DNA from: Butyrivibrio sp. WCD3002
GTDB taxonomy: Bacteria; Bacillota; Clostridia; Lachnospirales; Lachnospiraceae
Direction of reading: 5' to 3'
Length of the DNA: 53,300 bases
NCBI RefSeq assembly: GCF_000424265.1
Contig: NZ_AUJO01000024.1
Coordinates: forward strand, 1-53,300
Below are positions 46,835 to 53,300 of the stretch, piece by piece. The number at the start of each line of letters is the position of its first letter. Position 1 is the first letter of the stretch. A program made the position numbers and the translations under genes. The notes beneath the pieces were generated by a model, which did not search any database, was not told the origin of the DNA, and was given only the letters and a program-made list of their open reading frames with translations.

Positions 46835-49309
46835 TCACTTATCTGCAGCATATCTTAGAATCCTGAACGTATTCGCCGGCTTCTTCGCAAAATCACTTAT
46901 CTTACATTTTTGTACAATTTTGTTGTCCTTCACAGCTAATATCTCATCATTCTGAAAGCTATAGCAGATGTCTCCAAACTTAAAGCTGTGGTCTTCTATA
47001 TTTTCATCGATATCAACACCAGCTGATGTTCGCTTAAGTTCTCTATAGAATCTATATTCTTCCTCAGACTTAAGCATCAATTCAGGCACAACCTCGCTGT
47101 GCTGCATTAAAAACATATTTGTGAATCCAATTGCAAAGCCTTCTTCTTGTGGCATTATAGGTTTTCCAGATTCGTTACTATCAGTGATATCCTTCCATTC
47201 TCTAACAGTAATTCTATAATATGGCTCATCGCCATTGTTTCTACCAGGACTAATTGGTACTTCTGTTATTGATGATCGCTTTACCAACGCTACACGGACA
47301 GCCTCTCCATAGAACCTTATCTCGCCCTTATCCCCAAACTTACTGTTAGTTTGGTAAAGAGCGACATAATGAATTGGCAATCTTTCATCACTCACCATAC
47401 TTTTAGGAACATAATAGAATTTCTTCTGGTAGCAGATATTGAACTGCTCCTGAGATCTGAATGTTCCTACCAGTACTTCTCTCTTATCCCAGTCTACTCT
47501 AGCCAATTTTTCTTCAATACCTGCAGGGAGTGTGGTTCTTTCAAACGCAGACTCTTTAGAATCACTAATAAGCTCGTCTAAAAGTCTTCTCACAAGCTTT
47601 GTAGATCCTGGCAAAAATGGAAGGCCTCCAATATTCACAGTATCAATACTCTTGTAAAATCTATGATCCTTATACTCTTCCTCATTGTCATACGGAAAAA
47701 GAATATACGCACCAAACATGGTTTTCTCGAACATAAAACGAGATTCACGATTCTCATAAACAATAGAATCCCTGTATCTATGCATGGTATTAATATCATC
47801 AACCTTCGGTCCTGGCTTATTATCTGGATAATATGGTCCTGAAGGATCCTTCTCTATGCGATACTTTGCATCAAAGACATATTTATATGCCACATCCGAG
47901 CCACGTTTTTCAAGTTCCAAAACATTATCTGGTCTCTGATTTACAGTTTGTGTCTGGCTTTCTCCCGGATTATAAACAAGCGTAATATGTTCCCCGGTAT
48001 TTGGATTAAAGAACTTAGCTTCTGATCTCTTACCTCTGATCAACGTAATAGTAATTCCGTTGTTATCTACCTTTACTATGTCAGGAGAAACCAACTTATA
48101 CTCTTTCTTTAAAATATTGAAGAGTTTAATAAAGCACCAATACTCATACAAAAGAGCAGTATCTTTAACAGACATCTTAAATACGTCACCATTAACAGAT
48201 AAGCTTTTGCTCAGCATAAGGTAACATTTATATAGCTCTCTGTATCCAGGAGCCATACCAAATACTAAAGACATACTCTTGGCAGCGTGGTATTCTGAAA
48301 CATCCTGAAGAAAAGATGAATTCATTACACGCTTAACATCTCTTTTCATCCTCTCAGCATCTTCAAGAACTTTGTTCTCTACTACTTCCGCATTTTTCTT
48401 ATATCTCTTGATAAATGTGTCTAGCTTCCTTACTGTTGATTTCAAAATAAACTTAACAAAACGGTTCTCTTCTGTATCATAGGTAAGCTGCTTCTTTGCT
48501 GTAAGGAGTCTTTCTGCATAAACAACACCGTCTTTTATTATCATTCTATCCTGGCGCTTCTTAAGCCAGTTTATTGATGTTTTGTCAGTTCTCTTTGCCT
48601 TGTAATACGGCATAACCTCATGCTCTGTAATAAGCTTATGGTTTGGAACACTGATAATCCTATTTACGGCATTCATGTAATCCTTGAAAATAACTGATAA
48701 AATCTGGAAATATACCGAGAGCACCGTGCTCTGTGTATGCCCCAACGAAAATGTCTGATACGTTTTTTGCATGAAATCAATAGCCACTTCCGAAACCATT
48801 TCAGAAATGTCATCGATCATCTTCTGGTAATCTTCCTTATAAGTAATCTTTGAAGGAAACACTTCGATCCTAAGTGTTAAATACCTACGGCCATCTGCAT
48901 AGATCTCAAAATCTGAATACCCTGCCATGTTTTCAAAATGGATTATTCCGGAAAGCAGAGTATTATCGCCATCATATGCAGTTCCTATCTTATCTCGTAT
49001 AGAATAATTCTCATTCCAAAATGACAGATCACTTCCATCATTGCTCTTAATAATCACTTCATAATCTGTCTGCTCGAAGAAAAACGGTGGTACTTCAAAA
49101 TCATAATGAGCATAATCCAGCTCTTCGCACTCTATATCACCCTCTATCGTAGCTATTTTGACAGATTTAATTCTTTTTCCATCAAGCACAAGTGAAGAAC
49201 ACCGGTCAGAAGAATCTCCTGACCAGCTCTTTCTACTCTTTATTACTACATTCAGTTTTTCAGTGCATATTTCCAGCAACTTATCAGAGCCAGTAGGAAG
49301 TAAAGCCAT
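46835..49309 (-). CDS. DUF2357 McrC-like nuclease subunit
   Basis: About 824 residues. After an N-terminal beta domain and a long helical middle (TLRIEVFPSKITYKEDYQKM to SMSLVFGMAPGYRELYKCYL), a PD-(D/E)XK nuclease core is visible: ALLYEYWCFIKLFNILKKEY, QRPDNVLELEKRG and YVFDAKYRIEKD, with Glu, Asp and Asp-x-Lys in the expected order near residues 390, 461 and 480-482. This is the DUF2357 partner of McrB-type ATPases. The ATG at 49307-49309 or the TTG at 49318 overlaps the McrB-like gene. It is the probable DNA-cleaving subunit. Confidence 0.87.
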   Translation of the reverse strand: MALLPTGSDKLLEICTEKLNVVIKSRKSWSGDSSDRCSSLVLDGKRIKSVKIATIEGDIECEELDYAHYDFEVPPFFFEQTDYEVIIKSNDGSDLSFWNENYSIRDKIGTAYDGDNTLLSGIIHFENMAGYSDFEIYADGRRYLTLRIEVFPSKITYKEDYQKMIDDISEMVSEVAIDFMQKTYQTFSLGHTQSTVLSVYFQILSVIFKDYMNAVNRIISVPNHKLITEHEVMPYYKAKRTDKTSINWLKKRQDRMIIKDGVVYAERLLTAKKQLTYDTEENRFVKFILKSTVRKLDTFIKRYKKNAEVVENKVLEDAERMKRDVKRVMNSSFLQDVSEYHAAKSMSLVFGMAPGYRELYKCYLMLSKSLSVNGDVFKMSVKDTALLYEYWCFIKLFNILKKEYKLVSPDIVKVDNNGITITLIRGKRSEAKFFNPNTGEHITLVYNPGESQTQTVNQRPDNVLELEKRGSDVAYKYVFDAKYRIEKDPSGPYYPDNKPGPKVDDINTMHRYRDSIVYENRESRFMFEKTMFGAYILFPYDNEEEYKDHRFYKSIDTVNIGGLPFLPGSTKLVRRLLDELISDSKESAFERTTLPAGIEEKLARVDWDKREVLVGTFRSQEQFNICYQKKFYYVPKSMVSDERLPIHYVALYQTNSKFGDKGEIRFYGEAVRVALVKRSSITEVPISPGRNNGDEPYYRITVREWKDITDSNESGKPIMPQEEGFAIGFTNMFLMQHSEVVPELMLKSEEEYRFYRELKRTSAGVDIDENIEDHSFKFGDICYSFQNDEILAVKDNKIVQKCKISDFAKKPANTFRILRYAADK

Positions 49310-51899
49310 CCTCTTCAAATCTCCTCATCATGTAGCAGAGTTTTTTTGCAGAATTAACGTACTTGCAAGGCTTATTATTTATGTAATCATCCATCTGTTT
49401 CCAGACATAACTTGGACTGAAACCAGAATAATCGCCAGCAAACATCTTAAATAAATCGCACATCATATTCTTGATTGCTTCGCTACTTCCTTGTACTCGT
49501 GGCAAAATCTTTTGCATGATTTCATAGTCAAATGCAACGTCATAATCAAGAAGCTTTGCCTCATCATTGTTCAGCATAAAGAATGCGATCTCATCTCTTA
49601 CCCTATATCCAACATGCGCGTTTGCATGCTGAAGCACTTCGTTGATTTTCTGTAGATCTGTACTTACTCTCCTAACAAGCTCCTGTTGGCCTGGCTTAAC
49701 ATCAGTCCCCAGAATAATATACTGAGATTTCAGAAAATCATTTCCTTTGTTTAGCGGTACTGCAGCACTGGGATCCGAGACAAAACTCGGTGTGAGATCA
49801 ACATATGAAAACTCTATTGTATTTGCTCTATCAAGCACTTTTTTACTGAACGGGAAGGTTGTCTCATCCATGTTTACAGTTCCGATAACATAAAGGTTCT
49901 CTGGAATATACAGATCCCCATACTTGTCTTTAGCAGCCTCATCCAATGTAAGCTTATAAGTTTTTATTTCCCCATTAACTTTGGTCCTGGTCTCAATCAA
50001 GGATAAAAAGTCACTAAGATAATACTCAACACGGGCAAGGTTCATCTCATCAAGACACAGGAAATATGGAAATTCTCTGTCATCTTTTGCTTGTTTCACA
50101 AAATCAATAATTGCTCCAGGAACATAATTGCCATTCAAGTCGGTATGTCCAAATAAGTCTGTAGAATCTGACCAATCCGGCCTTACGGAAACAAGTTTAA
50201 ATCTGCCATTCCCGTTGGATTCTTTGGATGTAGCACCCATTGCTTCTGCAAACAGCTTAATAAGCTTTGTTTTTCCCGTTCCACTGGTACCAGCAAGAAT
50301 AACAAAGGGCTTGGATTTTAGGCTGAGATAGAAGTCTTCAATAAGACCATCGTTATAGCTGAAGCCTTTGGCTGATATGTACTTTTTAATCTGATCAATG
50401 TCATTCTTTATGGACACGTTATTTACTCCCTTAATATTATCAATAGCGCCTGTATTAGCAGGTTTAACTCCTGCATATTCTCGGTAAATATCCATCATCT
50501 TGGATAAATCTGATTGAAGTTCAGCCTCTGATGGCACAGCGCCCCTTTTGTATTCCTTATAGAAAATCGTACCTTTCTGGTACATTTCTCCTAAATCTGT
50601 AAGTCCCTGACCAAGATCAATCTTCTCATCTGTGTTAAAACCACGGTCATCAATTCTTGATGCAATTTCTGCCGCTTTTTCCCTCATTATCTTAATCGCA
50701 CCCTGCTTACCATGAGCATTCTTGATATCAGTGCAGCCCTGATTAAACGTTAAGTATAAAGATTCTCCCGTTTTAGAGAGTAGATAAACTATATAAACCC
50801 CTTTTGTTGCCGTAGTTGTGATACTTCGATCAAAGATACATATCCACGGGATTGTAGCCCAATTCCCTTGCCCTACACTTCCGGTGATCAAGTAATTCTG
50901 TGGATCCACTAAGCCAGTATTGTATATGGCATTTGGTATTTCTGATCTAACAAACGTCCCAAATGGACTTCCGGAAAATGCTTCTTTCTTAGCATCAACG
51001 TATCCATTTAAAAACTTATCAATGACCTCTCTCAATTTGCCGTTTTCTCCGTTATCTATTGATGAATAGTATAATTTCAGCTTTTGTTCAACTATGCTCA
51101 GGATATTTTCTATCTCTGAATCGTTAACTACTGCAGCCAATGACGGAACCATCTTAAACACATCATGGTCATCAGCCTTGTCTTGAGTAAAGAACCCCTT
51201 CTTCTGAATCACATTAAAAGGATTCCTGAGAATCACATCAAGCGCATCCTTTACCGTACATTTCTCAGGATTAGCTATTGCCCAGCTTACATTTATATCA
51301 GGAACCTTACCCTGATGAATTCGATTTATATAGTATTCCCGAAAAAGACTAGCAATATGCTCTGTTGTAGTTATCTCACCTCGTTTTATACTTTCAAAAT
51401 AGGACTTGTAAAACACAAGTTTATAGGATCTTTCGTAGCCACCAAGACTATCAACGGGACCAAGGTATCTATAAAACGCCTTAAGAGTATCGTTGTTCTC
51501 AGCCTGTCGCTTAAACACAAGTTCCTTGGAGTCCGTAACATATACATCTATTTTCTGTTGAAGTGCTGTAGGAATACTAATTTTTTCATCTGAAGAATGA
51601 ACAGCTATATATTCTGAGATCTGAGGGAAAATAGAATTTAAATAAACACAGATATCCGATTGGGAGCTATATCGTATCTGAAATACAGTCCTATCTGTAG
51701 TAGACGCTGCAAAATTAACATTTACGAACTTTGCCGTAAATGTTTTATCATCTATCCTTATTGAAACATCTATTTGGTCACCTTTGTTTAGCCTAACACC
51801 CAAGCACGTTTGTATCTCATCCCAAGCTTCCTTTGGTACTGTTAACCCTGATTTCAACAAAGACTGATCTACAAACTTCGTAAAAACAAGCGTTTCCAT
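49284..51899 (-). CDS. McrB-like AAA+ GTPase/ATPase subunit
   Basis: An 871-residue protein. The C-terminal AAA+ motor (about 525-830) has Walker A GTSGTGKT at 537-544, Walker B PYFLCLDEMNLARVEYY around 611-627, and the McrB signature GTVNMDETTFPFS with VLDRA. Residues about 310-480 form an MrcB N-terminal (DUF3578-like) specificity domain (NYLITGSVGQGNWATIPWIC, GVYIVYLLSKTGESLYLTFN). The first 300 residues are an additional unknown domain. With the DUF2357 nuclease it forms a type IV restriction system attacking modified DNA, by analogy to McrBC. Confidence 0.92.
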   Translation of the reverse strand: METLVFTKFVDQSLLKSGLTVPKEAWDEIQTCLGVRLNKGDQIDVSIRIDDKTFTAKFVNVNFAASTTDRTVFQIRYSSQSDICVYLNSIFPQISEYIAVHSSDEKISIPTALQQKIDVYVTDSKELVFKRQAENNDTLKAFYRYLGPVDSLGGYERSYKLVFYKSYFESIKRGEITTTEHIASLFREYYINRIHQGKVPDINVSWAIANPEKCTVKDALDVILRNPFNVIQKKGFFTQDKADDHDVFKMVPSLAAVVNDSEIENILSIVEQKLKLYYSSIDNGENGKLREVIDKFLNGYVDAKKEAFSGSPFGTFVRSEIPNAIYNTGLVDPQNYLITGSVGQGNWATIPWICIFDRSITTTATKGVYIVYLLSKTGESLYLTFNQGCTDIKNAHGKQGAIKIMREKAAEIASRIDDRGFNTDEKIDLGQGLTDLGEMYQKGTIFYKEYKRGAVPSEAELQSDLSKMMDIYREYAGVKPANTGAIDNIKGVNNVSIKNDIDQIKKYISAKGFSYNDGLIEDFYLSLKSKPFVILAGTSGTGKTKLIKLFAEAMGATSKESNGNGRFKLVSVRPDWSDSTDLFGHTDLNGNYVPGAIIDFVKQAKDDREFPYFLCLDEMNLARVEYYLSDFLSLIETRTKVNGEIKTYKLTLDEAAKDKYGDLYIPENLYVIGTVNMDETTFPFSKKVLDRANTIEFSYVDLTPSFVSDPSAAVPLNKGNDFLKSQYIILGTDVKPGQQELVRRVSTDLQKINEVLQHANAHVGYRVRDEIAFFMLNNDEAKLLDYDVAFDYEIMQKILPRVQGSSEAIKNMMCDLFKMFAGDYSGFSPSYVWKQMDDYINNKPCKYVNSAKKLCYMMRRFEEDGFTSYWL

Positions 51900-51978
51900 A
51901 ACAATTCCCCATTCATATCCAATCGCATAAACAAAGAAGGAACATCAATGTGTCCCCTCTTATAATTATAGCATTTCT

Positions 51979-52641
51979 TTATAAGTAATCCCAATCCTCC
52001 GGCTCCACCTTACAAAACTGGCTTCCGTCTGCCACTGGAATAATCTCACCACTACTATTTATTTTGGGAACCACGTTGACCAAATCACCATAGTTGTATC
52101 CTATGCTTTCATCATAGGGTTCATTTAGCAATCTGCACATTATTCCTTTTGCAGTAGCTCCATTTTCCTCAACCCACATAGTTTCGTATACACCTGCTGA
52201 TGTAGGGAAGAATACCTGTATATCATCCGGATAAAAAGGATGCCTGTATGCATCAAAAATATTGTTATAATCTATGGCTACTTTTTCCTCAAAATATCCA
52301 TAGTCTTCCTTTATGGATTCCGCTTCTTCCTGAAAGCCATACCCTTCAGCAACATTTTCCATGACAATGGCATCGCATTCTATACCACCTTCGCGAAGTG
52401 TCAGTCCTATCAACTGTTCTGATAAGTTGTATCTAACTTTATCACCGGTAATTTTGCATGAGCATAAACCTTTGTAGCTAACCCCGGCTTCCGGATCGAT
52501 ATAACAATATGTCAAAATTGCATTGTCATCTTTATCCCCGGAAAGCATGATACGAAATGACTCCATCTGCTCCTCTGGGATGTTATAAAAAAGCACATAT
52601 TTATATGGCAATTCTTTAACTTTATATTCTCTAATATCCAT
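51979..52641 (-). CDS. Hypothetical protein
   Basis: A 220-residue protein with mixed alpha/beta pattern (YKYVLFYNIPEEQMESFRIM, HPFYPDDIQVFFPTSAGVYE, YNYGDLVNVVPKI). No family recognised and no signal peptide. It lies about 80 bp upstream of the McrB-like gene on the same strand and may or may not belong to that operon. A short coding-like frame ending about 20 bp upstream of it is probably residual. Confidence 0.65.
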   Translation of the reverse strand: MDIREYKVKELPYKYVLFYNIPEEQMESFRIMLSGDKDDNAILTYCYIDPEAGVSYKGLCSCKITGDKVRYNLSEQLIGLTLREGGIECDAIVMENVAEGYGFQEEAESIKEDYGYFEEKVAIDYNNIFDAYRHPFYPDDIQVFFPTSAGVYETMWVEENGATAKGIMCRLLNEPYDESIGYNYGDLVNVVPKINSSGEIIPVADGSQFCKVEPEDWDYL

Positions 52642-52811
52642 GGTTATCCCCCTATCATGCTGCTTGCTTTGCCCTAAGATCCTGAATAATCACCTCTAGC
52701 GTTCTGCGATATGATTCCTTCGTCACTTTCAGTTCTCCAGAAAAAGTCCTGCCATCATATGCATTTCCATATTTTTATTTATGTTTCTCCTGTTATGAGG
52801 GTAGTGATTCC

Positions 52812-52895
52812 CTATGCTAGCGTCATCATGAACATCATTGTTATCATAATTAGTTCCGGCATACCAATTGTTACTAACCCCAAAGCCTTTCCCAC
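52812..52895 (-). CDS. 27-residue hydrophobic peptide, paralogue of the one at 39676-39765
   Basis: GTG 52893-52895 after AAGGGAGAATTTTTGT; 27 codons to TAG. One membrane helix (LGLVTIGMPELIMITMMFMM). It aligns without gaps to the 29-residue peptide at 39676-39765, and about 50 bp upstream are similar as well. The two copies therefore arose by duplication and both keep open frames and ribosome sites. Confidence 0.55.
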   Translation of the reverse strand: MGKALGLVTIGMPELIMITMMFMMTLA

Positions 52896-53068
52896 ACAAA
52901 AATTCTCCCTTATATTTGGCTGCCTCTTTTTCATGTCTTCTTCTGATAAGTAAGCGCTTTTCACTCACCCGTTCATAACCAACCAGACCACCAGAATGGC
53001 TTAAAAAAATAAACCTTTCCGGTGGCCTTTTAAATTTTTAGAAATCAGATCTACTCTAGGTACGAATC

Positions 53069-53299
53069 CTACTGATTGAGATCTTCCTTCCTAGTCTTAT
53101 TCATGCACCTTTCCTGCATCTTTTCAGTCCATGGCATATACTCGGCTGCCCGTGCAGGCTCATTAACAAAGTCTCGGGCATGCTCCAAAAGTTCTGTCAG
53201 GTAGAGTTCAGGATCAAGGTTATTTGCAGCTGCTGTATCAATAAGAGACTTGATGATAGCAGCGGATCTGGCTCCTCTGGAAGTATCATGGAAGAGCAT
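53069..53299 (-). mobile_element. IS66-type transposase, C-terminal end (partial at window edge)
   Basis: A 76-codon frame that is open to the window end. It reads RGARSAAIIKSLIDTAAANN then LDPELYLTELLEHARDF and AAEYMPWTEKMQERCMNK, the characteristic C-terminal tail of IS66-family TnpC transposases (RGA..AxxYSLxETAKANGL, YLxxLL, PW). The catalytic DDE domain and the rest of the element lie beyond the window. The sequence 52970-53068 probably contains the IS right end. Confidence 0.7.
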
Positions 53300-53300
53300 G

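Noticed and set aside
52729..52968. A 79-codon minus-strand frame near the window end
   Set aside because: It overlaps the tiny peptide gene in another frame, and the peptide has a paralogue and a ribosome site, while this frame has Asn/His-rich noise.
1..53300. tRNA, rRNA, CRISPR array or chromosomal parS sites
   Set aside because: No cloverleaf ends, rRNA core sequences, regularly spaced identical repeats or TGTTCCACGTGAAACA-like sites were recognised on reading through; a tRNAscan and parS search would settle it.

Overview
The window looks like a low-GC (roughly 40% by eye) Firmicute of the Lachnospiraceae, most like Butyrivibrio or Pseudobutyrivibrio. The basis is codon style, strong GGAGG ribosome sites, a RepA_N/ParA/ParB replicon backbone and family content typical of that group. 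The genus is an inference. Ordinary metabolic genes sit beside a plasmid-type replication and partition block, so a megaplasmid or chromid, or a large plasmid integrated in a chromosome, is likely. Nearly all genes lie on the minus strand.

Region 1 (1-6.6 kb): a MarR regulator with a perfect 19-bp inverted repeat at its start; an operon running deoC, a broken heavy-metal-associated (HMA) domain gene, a CsoR/RcnR-class repressor and a DUF1275 membrane protein; a YeiH-like transporter with a divergent LysR gene; and two integral membrane proteins. The deoC promoter carries a textbook RcnR-class operator (TACT-N-G6-AGTA) exactly filling its 17-bp spacer.

Region 2 (6.6-11.5 kb): replicon core. 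In transcription order it holds a duplicated DUF6462-like regulator, ParA, ParB, a short RepA_N protein, a full RepA_N initiator and a ribbon-helix-helix protein. Five imperfect repeats next to an AT-rich tract inside the initiator gene form a candidate origin.

Region 3 (11.5-14.7 kb): a tyrosine integrase, two tandem excisionase genes, a MazF toxin, paired 47-bp repeats beside the integrase, and about 340 bp of GC-rich, hairpin-dense, gene-free DNA that looks like a structured non-coding RNA.

Region 4 (14.8-31.5 kb): small conserved accessory genes. They include DUF523, an alpha/beta hydrolase, two lipoproteins, Nudix, a sigma-like protein, metallophosphatase, HD-domain nucleotidase, ArsC/Spx-like, GNAT, DNA-3-methyladenine glycosylase I, YbjQ and a GlsB-like protein. 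Several tiny genes with good ribosome sites lie among them. Two genes, a DUF4298 paralogue and an XRE-type regulator, are each cut by a single in-frame TAG with intact homologous sequence on both sides.

Region 5 (31.5-45.3 kb): a pRiA4b ORF-3-like protein, a MerR-like/PIN-domain pair, a secreted nuclease, and a secreted Ser-rich protein with a duplicated Cys/His motif. There follows an ADP-ribose-themed cluster: SIMPL protein, ADP-ribosylglycohydrolase fused to an SseB-like domain, macro-domain protein, Nudix hydrolase, nitroreductase and a Nudix-methyltransferase fusion.

Region 6 (45.3-53.3 kb): a probable McrBC-type (type IV restriction) defence operon of an McrB-like AAA+ GTPase, a DUF2357 PD-(D/E)XK nuclease and a DUF697-type membrane GTPase. 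It is followed by a tiny hydrophobic peptide gene that is a paralogue of one 13 kb away, and the 3' end of an IS66-type transposase running off the window. I saw no tRNA, rRNA or CRISPR array.
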